Source of the DNA: Didymodactylos carnosus
Lineage: Eukaryota; Rotifera; Eurotatoria; Philodinida; Philodinidae
Direction: 5' to 3'
DNA length: 64,000 nucleotides
Assembly (NCBI GenBank): GCA_905250885.1
Contig: CAJNOQ010000191.1
Location: forward strand, 1 to 64,000
The notes under the pieces are model-generated. The model ran no database searches and was not told the DNA's origin. It was given only the letters and a program-made list of their open reading frames with translations. A program made the translations under genes and the position numbers. Below are positions 10,290 to 21,481 of the stretch, piece by piece. Position 1 is the stretch's first letter, and each line of letters opens with the position of its first letter.

Positions 10290-13200
10290 ATTGTTTTCGT
10301 ATTTTTTTATGCAACACTGTTTGTCTTTTGGTTTACTTTCGAGTAAAAATTCTTTTGTATCGTCGACGTTTTTCAACATTGAATGAATTATACTATCATT
10401 ACGTATTTTTACATTATGATCGTATTTTTAAACTTGACAATAGAGGACGTGTTACTTGTCATACACTTTTAGTCTCTTGTGTCAATAGAAAGGTCATTGT
10501 ATAAAATCTTTCGTGTGTGTTGAAATGTATAAAATATAGTGACCAATTTCATAGTCCTATTTATATTCAATAATTTTATTTTATGTTCTTAGCTTGAATG
10601 TGAGAGTATTTAATTAAACAGATATATATGATTTAATTCCTCTGAGGAAGAAAAGTTTAATATATATTAAAAAACGATTTTTAATCTAAACTGCATGTCT
10701 TCAGTTATGTAACATTATAATATTTTAAATACTAAATCTCAACATCTTGGTTGTATAAAATATACGTGAGCATCTAGAAATAAACATCTGATACGGATAG
10801 AGATGAAAATACTATTATGTAGTTTTTAAAGTTCATATTTATGTATTGGATAAGAAGTGAAATAGTAGATCGTGTCATAGCCATAGATGGAGACAAATAT
10901 GCCGATAAATGACCATAATAAACACATGTTTAACGATGCATCAAGTTGTAGACTCAACAAATTTTATTCAGTAATTAATGACAAATGCAGGATTTTTTTT
11001 GCGGGAGGACATTTTTGAAAAAAAAGCGGATAGTTATGAAATGCCGTTTAAAAAAATGTTGTGTTTTACTCATCACTTTTTTAAAGAGGTGATTAGATAG
11101 AAACACTTTAGATAATTTGTAGAAATTTTTGAGAAAGGATCAACTGCCTTCTGTACATCCATTACTGTTGTTGATATTTATCGAACATCGATTAGTGAAG
11201 ATTTTTTGGAAAAACAAATTGATACTTATCACAGAGCAGACGCGTACGTTAGTTTTCCGAATAGTTGAACGAGTTATTCACGTTTAAAGACTTGGAAAAA
11301 GGTCCTAAAAAGAGTTTTGAATCATTCGCATATTGTTTTAGTGCTCAAGATAATGATTAAGTTTATTAATTTTTCTGTTCGTACGTCTCAGTTGATCTAT
11401 AAGCATGAATGAAATGATGTCATTGTAAATCTCTTTCTCTTAGTATCGTTACCTATTGGGTATTGTAAAAAAAAATTCAGTGCTCGTTTAAAAACGTATG
11501 AAAAGACGTTGAATCTTGTGTGAATGAAAAAAAAGTTTTGCGGCAATATACTATTGTTTTTCTTTTTTCTGTAACTAGACATACTCTCATATGTACGTAA
11601 AAGGAATATATTTCATTAATCAATAAATGTATGTGTGTGTGTGTATGTGCGGCAAAATGCTAATGAATTGACTAAGAAAAACAAAACAAGAAAGACAGAA
11701 AAGACAAAAACTCTATGTAATAATAAATTTGTCGTCTTAATATGATGAAAAATTTTGAACATATGCATATCAGCTGAACTGTTAAGTAATGTATTAATGT
11801 AATCGTTTAATTGTAATGTTTTCATACTGTTTTATTATTTGAAAAAATAATGTAGATCAAAGGCGGATAAAAAGTAAAATTGTAATTTACAGGAATATAA
11901 GGATTGAGTGGAAAAGTTAGTAAAATTTTTTCAGTAACTGTCAAATTTGAAAATAGTAGAAAGAAAACTAACAGCAGAGTTTTTAAATTTTACTTTAGTA
12001 TCTAAAGAGGAAGAAAACAAGCGTGTCCCGTTTTCTCTACGTCATGTGTTATAACCGAAATATACTTTGGAGAATCAATGTGTTGAGAACATGCACTGAT
12101 GACATAATTGGTTTGATAAGTAATATACGACTACCATTAAACAGTTAATTAAATATTGAAAAATACTTCGATGCACATACACTCTTACTGTATGGATATT
12201 TAAAACACATTATATTTTAGATAATGTGAAAGTTGTAGTGCATAATCTATCTTAATTGATACACTTATGTGTTGCTAACGAAAAAGACATCAACTAATTT
12301 TAAATTGTATTCGAATGGTTTGTATTGTGTCTAAAGGAGGGGAGTCTGTATGAAAATTTCTACTTTTGAAGTTATATTAGACTTGTTCAATAATCGTTTA
12401 GTTGTGAAAAAATGTGTTTGTTGTATTGTTGAACTTGAAAAATGAATTTGACATGATAAAACTAATATATCAGATAATCGTCATACATGTCACAATCGTC
12501 TGTGATGATTATTTTATGTTAATAAACTATTTCATGTAGTATTTAACACAGTTTGTCTCTCGATAGTTAGAGATACGTTTATTGTGATTGATAGTGACCC
12601 ATTTTTTGAGCAAAAGAAAGAGAGAAAGAAAAAGAACTTAATCCATCCCATATCCTATTTTTAATAGATAAATATCGTTTTACTCTATTTACCTATATGA
12701 AACGCACAGTTGAACGTGTACGAGTTTCCTGAAACAGATACACATATAAGTAATTATTGACATAAAAAGAAAAACGCCTTCTTATACAAAAACGTGCAAT
12801 TAACTCACTGAACATCTTCGTCAACAAGTGAAACAAAAGAAACATTTAAAAATATTCAAACAGGCTTCTTCGATGTAAGATGTACAACTACCTACATTAC
12901 AGTTAGATAGAGCAAATACTAAATCAGATCTACAAGGTCAAGTCGTTTTTCCGAAGTATGTGATAGAAAATAAAACGTATTGTCCAAATTTTAAGCGATT
13001 AGATAGTAGAGATGTTTTAATTTTTAATAACATCCCTTTCTTTCCACATCATACATGTTAGTTACTATTAAATTTCTTTTAGTTCATCGTCGTCTTGTTC
13101 TATTATTATCGTCTCAAAAAACAACAACATATTATACCTATAGTTATATTATTAAAATAAATGAGCAAGAAAAAGAAGAACGAAAAGAAAAGAAAAAACG

Positions 13201-13338
13201 AGTTTTTCCAATTGAACAAACATTCATCATTATACAAGAGAAACGAAACGAAGTCACAATATATATGTACACACTTGTAGATTACACTTTCAGCTTATTC
13301 TCTTTACTTGATCCAAATAAACATCAGTTACTTCATAT

Positions 13339-13376
<38 letters not shown>

Positions 13377-13529
13377 TGTTCATTACTAATACGTTTGTCA
13401 AAATAAGTGAGTGAAAAAAGCGTATAAAAAATAGTTTTCATTATCATGTCTAATTTTTGGAATTAATTATTATTTTTTATCTTAATCAACTATTTCATCA
13501 ATTCACCATAAAATAGAGAAAAGAAAAGA
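10290..13529. other. Long AT-rich intergenic stretch
   Basis: No gene is supported on either strand. It contains short T-runs and, at its right end, an (AC)n microsatellite. It probably holds the promoter and 5'UTR of the gene starting at 13530. Confidence 0.45.
13343..13374. repeat. (AC)16 microsatellite
   Basis: A perfect dinucleotide AC tract of 32 bp lies about 155 bp upstream of the ATG at 13530. Confidence 0.95.
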
Positions 13530-15730
13530 ATGCCAACAGCCACCATTACTACTAAAAATAAGCTCAATAGATATTCCATCGAATCATCCACATCATCCTC
13601 ATCCGCATCATCTTCTTCGAATATATCATCAACATCAAATAATAATCATGATAGAATAACAACATTTTTATCAACCAAGACAAAACCAGCATTTCCTTCA
13701 ACAGCAAACGTTTCTCATCGTTCTATACCAAAATCAACTACATTTGATATGTTTAATGTTGAAGAAAATTACAAAATAGTCACACCATCATCTATCATTG
13801 ACAATAACAAAGTAAAAGATGATTATCAATCAACGCAATCTTTGAATCCACCACCACCACCAGCACCACGAGTAATATTTAGAATAAATCCACCACCGCG
13901 ACCATCAACTGCACAGATTCAACCGATTAGTCGATTTGACTGTTTATCCTTCAAACCATCAATAATGATGAATTTATCAATGGAAACAATGAAACAACAG
14001 CAAAAAAAAGAGTGTTGGTTAAGCTGTGAAGAATTGGAAACAATTGAAAAACGTTTTACTGATCTATTAGAGACAAAAACTAAATCGATGTCTTCCAATC
14101 GAGCTAAAAGCTGTGAAAGATTACGATCAACGAATAATAATGATGATGAACAAAGTTCAACAAGTAAGCTGTCATTTTTATCAAAGAAAATAGAGAGATG
14201 AATATTTAACTGTTGGCAGACTTCTATTCAATTTTATTAGACTTCGCAGAATAGAAAATTTTTGCGAAAAACTTTCGAAATTTCTATCGGAAACTCTCTT
14301 TTCATTACAGTCTAAATGTCGAGTGACCTAATCTAAAGTAACGAGCCTCTATAATTCAATAATCAGCTTACAAATGCAAAAAACGTTTCACTCTTGAAAA
14401 AAAATCTGACCTATACTATCCGTCTTACTATTGCATTCATCTTATTTTGAGACGTTTGTTTCCGCAGGTCGTTCTGTCGTCTTACTTCTATAATTGACGA
14501 AGATAATCATTCATCTCTTTTGTTTTGTGTTCATCACTTGTTTGTAAAGAACATAGATTTATTCGAAAGAACTTGTTAATTTATTTTGGTTTTTTACTAA
14601 AACCATTTATATGATTATTCCTCGTGGTACTCTCCCGATCCTGTACAACAGAATTATTCTTGAAAATAAACCGTTGATAGAAATAAGATAGATAAATTGA
14701 TTCACTCTTAAAAAAAGACGGATATATCCGACTAATCGAGAACGAACTTGTACCGTTTTATTTTAAGATAGATTATTTTTTAGAGTATTTGTAGTGAAAA
14801 ATTAGCCAAAGATATTGGGATGACTGATGTGATACTCTTATCCGACCATTTAATTTGAACGCTTGTCTATTGAACGTCTTAAATGAAAAGGTTCTATAAA
14901 AAATTTTGTTTTTGATTTGATACTTATTTTTAGTCACTCGCAAATCGTTAGTAGACGACCATTCGTTGAAAAAGACTATTGCTTATCATCCTGCTAATAT
15001 TTTAAATAATAATAGCTCGAAGATTCTTCAACATCATTATTCAAAACAATTAACACAAACGATCAAAACAGACGATAATAATTTAGTGGTCAATGATCAA
15101 GATGTTTGTACGATCGAATCATCATATAAGTCAATTGGTTCAAAAGTTTTCTCTTGTAAATGTATTGTTGAATTATTTATAACAACATCTGAACGTTTAT
15201 CAAAATTAGAAGATTGGATATTTTTTCAACGTGGACTGCCAATATGGCTCTTTAATACGGGCATTAATCCAAAACGAATGAAATGTTTATCAATTGTATT
15301 AACTGAAAAAGGTTCTGGTTTTCCCATATGGCAAGATATTATTACCTATAAAAGTGACGTAAAATATGCTCGCGATCAACATATAACATTTCGTTTATCA
15401 GATCAAAAAACATTAGCTGTTTTACGCTTTACCGATTTACAACAGTCAAAAAAATTTTTTAATTATTATTTACAATTGAAAAATGATCAACAACACATGG
15501 ATCTATTTCAATCACACGTTAAAAAATTGTCATCTCAATCTCGAAATCGTTATTTAACCATTGACCGTAATAATCGTAGTGCATCGTGCGGTGCCGTTCT
15601 TAATAAACGTGTTAGTAAATCATCGATTAGTAATCCGTGTCATTTTCAACATATTACACGAATTCAGTTGTCCGATAGAAAAATATTAACAACATTGAGC
15701 AAATGTCTACCACCATCTGTTGATATTTAA
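13530..15730 (+). CDS. Proline/serine-rich protein with a conserved globular C-terminal region
   Basis: Exon 1 is 13530-14163 and exon 2 is 14934-15730. A GTAAGC donor and a TTTTTAG acceptor join them in phase into 476 aa. Residues 1-70 are Ser/Thr/Asn-rich and low in complexity. Around residues 105-135 there are two proline clusters (PPPPPAPRVIFRINPPPRPS) that could bind SH3 or WW domains. A helical segment follows (CEELETIEKRFTDLL). Exon 2 holds a compact domain beginning FSCKCIVELFITTSERLSK and including LPIWLFNTG, LTEKGSGFPIWQDI and AVLRFTDLQQSKKFFNYY. Alternating hydrophobic strands ending in a helix suggest a PH- or EVH1-like fold; that is inference, and no family is named with certainty. 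The 770-bp intron is long for this window. Confidence 0.7.
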
Positions 15731-16724
15731 GATAAAACATCTTCTCTGATAGAATTTTTATATATTCTACATTTTCTACATTCCTTTTATAGAAAAAAAA
15801 CTGAAAATAAGAACGATAGTTGCAGTATAATGAAAACAAAAAGTAGATTAAAAGACGCCTTGAGCAAGTTAGTTGATGCTGTAATTATGTTCAAAAAAAT
15901 GGTAGTTTCTCTTTTGATCCAAAAAGAAATGGACATATTGTCTTAAAAATATCAAATTAGGATTTCTCTCCCTCAGTGAACTTGAAAATATCAATAAAAT
16001 TGAATATGAAAAAAAATGATTAAATATAAATGTTTTCAATTGTTGAGTGATAGTGAAAAGAACAAAAAGTCCATTGTTCAATATATTCACATTAACTGAC
16101 TCAGTTTTTTTTAAATTTTTATTGAAGTTTAATTTAAAAAAAAGTAATTATTATATGGAATATAATAGATGATATCGCAAGTGTATACACATATACAAAC
16201 CTTTATCGAGTCGTGTTCATCATATCATCAGTTTGATAGTACAATACATTTTTAATAATTGTATTTTGTCTTATGAACCATAAAATTGCAATTTTTTCAA
16301 AAACATATCCTGTCCCTCCCACGGACGTACATAGAAGTAAATATCTCTCTCAGCTGTAGCAATGGTCATCTAGTCAAGAATCTTTCCAATAGTATTGAGT
16401 TAAAAAATGTGAAAATATTATTATTATATTCAATAATGAGTCACCTACTTCACTGTTCTATTAACAAAGGCGAATAATAAGTTGATTTTTCTATTAATTA
16501 ATTGAGAAGAAGTGACGGATTATAAGCTGAAAAATAAATATAACAGTCGAAGTAGATGATATTTGAAACAAGTAGCAGCACATATCAGTAATTCAACTTC
16601 AAAAAGAACCTGTATTTTCCATTCTAAGAAATATATGAAAATATTTATTTTAAATTTAAATCAAATAGAAGAATCATTCACATAACGATCATCGACATAA
16701 ACCAAAAGTCAAATGAAAACGAGT

Positions 16725-16839
16725 ATTTGTAAATTTATACAGCAACAATAATTAAATTAATTAAATTTATTTATTTAATCGAATCTACTGATCGAATCTA
16801 CTGATTCATCGTCGATTGGTGCTGTATAAATTTACAAAT
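16725..16839. repeat. Miniature element with 20-bp perfect terminal inverted repeats
   Basis: ATTTGTAAATTTATACAGCA at 16725-16744 is repeated in inverse at 16820-16839. The 75-bp interior contains a direct duplication of TCGAATCTACTGA. This is the structure of a MITE or a short hairpin remnant. Confidence 0.6.
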
Positions 16840-16928
16840 GTCATTAGAAAAAAGTCCTGCCATTATCTCTTGTTAAAACGATTGGCATCTCAATGTATTT
16901 AATGAACTTGTATTATCATTGAATTTGA

Positions 16929-16954
16929 ATTTTATTTTATTTTATTTTATTTTT
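16929..16954. repeat. (TTTTA)n microsatellite
   Basis: Five consecutive copies of the pentamer TTTTA (first copies near 16929), ending beside the acceptor-like TTTTTGCAAG that opens the coding remnant at 16960. Confidence 0.85.
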
Positions 16955-16959
16955 GCAAG

Positions 16960-17887
16960 CATGGCTGTTACGAAGGGAGACTAGCTTATGTTAATGCAAC
17001 ACCGGAACTTGAAGAAACGCTAGTTAAACCTAATGATATGACGACAAAGGCAGTAATACCTGCTACAAAAGATAAGACTTACGGCAAGTGTAGAAGTGTA
17101 GTTGACTATGTTTTTTGGTTATTTGTATTCTATATGTAACGTAATACTTTAACGTTCTCTTTCTCGTTTTCTATAAGATCAGTTGTGCTTTAGCTGAAAA
17201 CTTTTTTCTCTTAAAGAAAGTTTTCAGAGTACATTACGCGTCTAGTCTATACAGTTCATGTTTTCGTGCATGCTTACTTGAAGAATGACTAAAGAATAGA
17301 ATCAATCACTCAATCCGTACAAATAGTGCAATTATGAAAGGCGATTGTTGTTATATGTACAATATTCTTGCTCAGGCAGTTTTATGTTTTATCAAAGTGT
17401 GTTAGAGCAAAATATCACATTTAATAAGTTAAAGTAGTTTTATGATTAATTGAATTTATCTTAACAGTATTTCCCTATAGTATAACATTTGTTGTTGTAC
17501 AACATCCTCTCCACTACGCTATTATTATATGCTTTTAAGATGAACTCTATACTGTTGCCATACATCAGTACCACGTTGATATCGTTCTCATTCAACATTA
17601 CTACTTTATGCGAACCATGAGACACGGTGAACAATCACGTAGATATTAGTTGAGAAAATAAAAGTGCGCTTTTTATAGATTCAAATAGTGGCAAATATAC
17701 TTTGAAATATGGGCTATTTAATGGTATTAAAATTTTTGTTCCAGATGCCACAGTTAGTCGGAAAACGTGTAGTGAAAATTTTACCGAAAATGCAAGAATA
17801 GAAAGCTTTATATTCGAAACTAGAAAATGTTTTTTGGAAAATCATACATATTCTAAAAGTAGACCACTCGGCCTATTGGTTCATTAA
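16960..17887 (+). pseudogene. Two-exon coding fragment of unknown gene, no start found
   Basis: After TTTTTGCAAG the frame reads HGCYEGRLAYVNATPELEET and continues for about 45 codons to possible donors near 17093. A second block after TTTTTATAG (17679-17887) reads YTLKYGLFNGIKIFVPDATV and runs to a TAA. Phases allow the two to be joined with a GTAGAA donor. Codon use and residue mix look like real protein, but no start exon or partner exons were found and the surroundings are repeats. I take it as a gene fragment or pseudogene; a real multi-exon gene with unseen small exons is the alternative. Confidence 0.35.
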
Positions 17888-18101
17888 AAAAATTTTGTTT
17901 GGATACTTCGGTAGAGAGAAAATAATTTTGTTATCTACGTTAAGCGTTTTCTGAAGAGACATGTGAAGTATAATGAGCTTCCCATTTTTTCCCAAGCTCC
18001 GAATTCAATGAAATTTTTACAAAATGTTCATCTCCTAATAGTACGTATATGATGTTAGTCCAAAATAGCCCAAACGAGTTTGGACTGGATCATAGGATTT
18101 T

Positions 18102-18706
18102 CCATAATAGCTAGAACAGATCTGAAAAATTATCTGAACAGCTGAAAGAATTTTCGATCTGAGATGCGATATAAAAAGGTTCTTTCAAAGCTCTTGAAAC
18201 GAAGGTCACTGGACAACCAAAATCTCAGAAAACCAAGTCGCCGAATTCAATCTAGAAACTCTTCGCAAATAACTTCATCGTGTAGAGCAAGTATTTCTGA
18301 AGAAAATAAGACGTCTCCGAGCTCTTTACGACAGTTTTTCATGAAACAGCACTCAATTTACGGAAGGTCTCCTACCAGCAAATCTAACAGGAAAACAATA
18401 AGATACGCGATTAGGGTCTTGCGTAAATTCAATGCTGTTTCATGAAAAACTGTCGTAAAGAGCTCGGAGACGTCTCATTTTCTTCAGAAATCCTTGCTCT
18501 ACACGATAAAGCTATTTGCGAAGAGTTTCTAGATTGAATTCGGCGACTTGGTTTCCTGAGATTTGGTTGTCCAGTGACTTTCGTTTCAAAAGTTTTGAAA
18601 GAACCTTTTTATATCGCATCTCAGATCGAAAATTCTGCTGTTCAAAATCCTGCTGTTCAATTTCAGCTGTTCAGATAATTTTTCAAATCTGTTCTAGCTA
18701 TTATGG
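18102..18706. repeat. Large hairpin (foldback) element of 605 bp
   Basis: The left arm 18102-18362 (261 bp) and the right arm 18422-18706 (285 bp) are reverse complements over nearly their whole length, separated by a 59-bp loop. The ends read CCATAATAGCTAGAACAGAT and its complement. The length difference lies in the right arm near 18640-18675, where CTGTTCAA is repeated. Open frames inside it are by-products of the palindrome. It is a non-autonomous foldback DNA element; no target duplication was confirmed. Confidence 0.85.
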
Positions 18707-19225
18707 TCGAAGAGAAAAATGAAAAATAGTGGTGGCGAACGGTTTTTGGAGCTATTCTAGGTTTGAGCGGCCAGTATTTAATACTAAAAAAACGCTGCCA
18801 AGCTTCGTTAAATTTCCTATTAACACATGTTGTAGAGCTTTTCAAGGCGCATCGAATGATGTATTGCACTAGGCTTAATTTTCGATGATTAGTGAAAAAT
18901 TTTGATTTTTCAGTCGTACTGTTGGTGATAAATGGTTTCTTGGCTGTGAATAGGTTCTGTCGGGTATATTCGACTGAAAGCGCTCGGAAGGGTCGAAATC
19001 ATCGAATATGATGATCGGATGTGATGCTGATGAATTTTTACCGATTGGAACGGTTAAAGTTAGTGGACCGATTTCAAGTCTTAACCTTTGCCCACTGTGT
19101 GATATACATTTAAATTAGCGGACCCCATCTATTTATGGCTGTATCAGGTTAAACTTCACTATTTCATGTGCTCAATTGTGCATGTTACAACCACTCACTT
19201 GTGCGAATATTAATTGACTATTTAA
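18707..19225. repeat. Old dispersed repeat flanking the hairpin
   Basis: This spacer has the feel of repeat DNA. A stretch around 18825-18870 (ACATGTTGTAGAGCTTTTCA) recurs in diverged form near 36410-36455. A second word, GACCGATTTCAAGTCTTA near 19068, recurs near 36808. The two copies keep the same order, so both loci carry remnants of one family. Confidence 0.45.
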
Positions 19226-19752
19226 TTCAAAAGGTGTAATACTGTTTTGTCCAATATAAATATGTGTAATAAAAATATCACTATAATATCCAAGAGTGCA
19301 GGTATTAATAAATGTTTACTATACTTTAATTATTGTCATGGTTATAACGCGTGTACTAGTACAGCAGATTCATACAGGTGCAAATGGCACCAAGAATTTC
19401 CAGGTGATGATCTCAATTGTTCCAATGTATATCTTTTTCTCACATTGATTATGATATAATGTGTAAAATTTATACCAACAATCATAGTTGCTGATGATTA
19501 TAAGCAAGATCAATGGACCGAATTTGAAATAGATGATTGTTTAATAATGTTTAATGATGAAAATAGTTCAGAATGTTCAGATGATGATTCATCCAATACA
19601 GAATTTGGTGCAGCAAGTGCTATACAAATTTATCATTTAAAAAGTCCTTTTCTAGCATACATTAACGTATACTATTTCCAGTTGCTATTGATCGATATGA
19701 GAAATTATTAATCCGCGATAAAAAATGTGAACTTTATTCAGATTGGCTTTAA
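19226..19752 (+). pseudogene. Possible three-exon gene remnant with acidic C-terminus
   Basis: A Cys-rich exon (including GINKCLLYFNYCHGYNACTS and SYRCKWHQEFP) could splice with a GTGATG donor at about 19403 to an acceptor before 19489. The next exon is acidic (DQWTEFEIDDCLIMFND, then SECSDDDSSN), and a TTTCCAG acceptor near 19682 leads to the last exon, AIDRYEKLLIRDKKCELYSDWL, and a stop at 19752. The junctions work in phase, and the ending looks genuinely coding. No start codon with context was found and the 5' side is repeat DNA, so it may be a 5'-truncated gene. No family is recognised. Confidence 0.35.
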
Positions 19753-20398
19753 AAATAAATCTCTATTATTATAGTTTCTTTCGGTCAAAGTTGAAAATTT
19801 TTTTAAAGATAGCTCGCAGTTTTTTTATCAGGAATATGTCAAATAAGCGAATTTGCATCTATTGATTCGAACAAAAGAATTGATTTTTTGAAGATGGGGT
19901 TAAAACACAGGCTACTTTCGATCTTAGATTTCCTAGTAAGTGCGCACATGGAACGAAAATTTTTACACAATTAAATAGGCCATTAATCAAAGTATATAGA
20001 ACACTATGGAAATCTAGAAAAAGCGTACTTTCGACTTTTTCCTAAATATCCTTCTCGATGTCCACCGTGCTCCATCGGTCATGGAACTAGTGCGTCGCAA
20101 GACAAACGTTACTTGCTAGTGTACGTGGATCATTTCAATGTAATACAAGATTTAATCGAGCAGAAATGTGAAATCTTATCGCTCAGTGAATATAGCACTG
20201 GTTTAATTTGTTGAACTCTTTTCAACATATATAAAGTTTTTTAAATTTGAACTCGTATTCAATTTCTTAAACAAACTTGTTAAGGATCTCGATATTACAT
20301 AGTGTAATATGCACTTTGCAGCTTGTTTAGTTACTGATTATCGGAGACGATACACAATATGCTGTTACTTAAAACTCGATCGGTAACAATCTAACCAC

Positions 20399-20645
20399 TT
20401 GTTCGAGAGGTATCCGCTTTCGATGGGCCTTCGCCAAGAGCTTGACCCCTCGAAAAATGATACCTCAGATCCTCGATATAAGCGTTCGAGGGTTATTAAT
20501 TTCAAGCCCTTGTCGCGTCCTGTTCGACGGTTCGAATTGATAACCCCTCGACAGCTTATATCGAGGATTCGAAGTCTCAGCTTTCGACAGATCGAACCCT
20601 CGGCACAGGTCCATTTTCGAGTACGCGCCGCCTCCCTCGAACTAC
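20399..20645. repeat. GC-rich, TCGA-rich inverted-repeat islet
   Basis: Within AT-rich DNA this 250-bp islet is rich in TCGA. An inverted repeat pairs CCTCGATATAAGC..GGGTTAT (about 20470-20505) with its complement (about 20538-20570). The open frame covering it is an artefact of few AT-type stops. It may be a small foreign or transposon-derived segment. Confidence 0.5.
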
Positions 20646-20699
20646 TTTTCTCGTCTGCATGGGATAATATTGGATTTTTTTTCCTTTAGAATTATCTTA

Positions 20700-21481
20700 A
20701 TTATTTTTAGATTAAGATGAGTCGCGTCATTGAAATGCATTAGTCATAAAGCAAGTTTTTATTGTGTTTAGAGTTCGATTTTCTATTTCCTATCTGTTTC
20801 ACTTGATCAAACTTTCGTATATCTCATAATATTCGCTTCACGATGTTTACATGATAACACTACTGTATTTATTTCTTTGTTTATATAAGATGGTATGATT
20901 TCATATACACATGAAGGCAAAAAAGATAATATAACAAAAATACAAACATTGAACCTTGGTGTGTTTTTATGCATATACAGATGCTTTCTATTTCATATAT
21001 CTGTTGAATTACGTCAACAAATAGTAATCTGCATAAAAAAAACTATAAAAAATTTTTTTTAGAAAGTAGAAAACAAAAAACATGGAATATAACACATTTA
21101 ATAGAACAAAACAGACTCCAAGAACTTAAAGCTCTTTACTGAAAAGAGAAAACAGAAAGAAAATAGTCTTGTCTTTGTACATGCAAAAATCAACAGCGAT
21201 AAATGCCACAAAAACGTAAATAAGAAAATAAGAAAAAACTAAATCTGTACGCCCATCGTACATCTGAAGAAGGAAATAAGAAAGAATTGAAAAAACTTAT
21301 TTTCAATTTGGGCATTCATAATCACAGCTGCAGAGAAAGAAGAATAAATGTTCACCGAATAAACTTGATAAATAAAATGATGCAAAAGAAAAATAATCTA
21401 CTTCTTAACAATTTTCATCGTTTGATGAGCAGAGAGAGATATTTGATATTCTAAATATGTGTATTTGGTTCATAAAGTGTT
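20700..21481. other. Intergenic stretch downstream of the Argonaute gene
   Basis: AT-rich DNA with T- and A-runs. It must hold the 3'UTR of the Argonaute gene at its right end. Nothing else is recognised. Confidence 0.4.

Larger units (their letters stand above)
15731..16955. other. Intergenic stretch with a small inverted-repeat element and (TTTTA)n
   Basis: No gene is supported. It contains a 20-bp inverted repeat (16725-16839) and an (ATTTT)n tract (16929-16954). Confidence 0.45.

Noticed and set aside
13055-13414. 119-codon plus-strand frame
   Set aside because: It includes a run of HT repeats encoded by the (AC)16 microsatellite and Lys/Glu-rich filler; it is more likely the 5'UTR of the gene at 13530.
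18164-18869. Open frames of 68-93 codons on both strands
   Set aside because: They mirror the two arms of the hairpin element and have no independent coding signal.
20399-20689. 96-codon plus-strand frame
   Set aside because: It lies in a GC-rich palindromic islet where AT-type stops are rare, and the peptide follows the inverted repeat.
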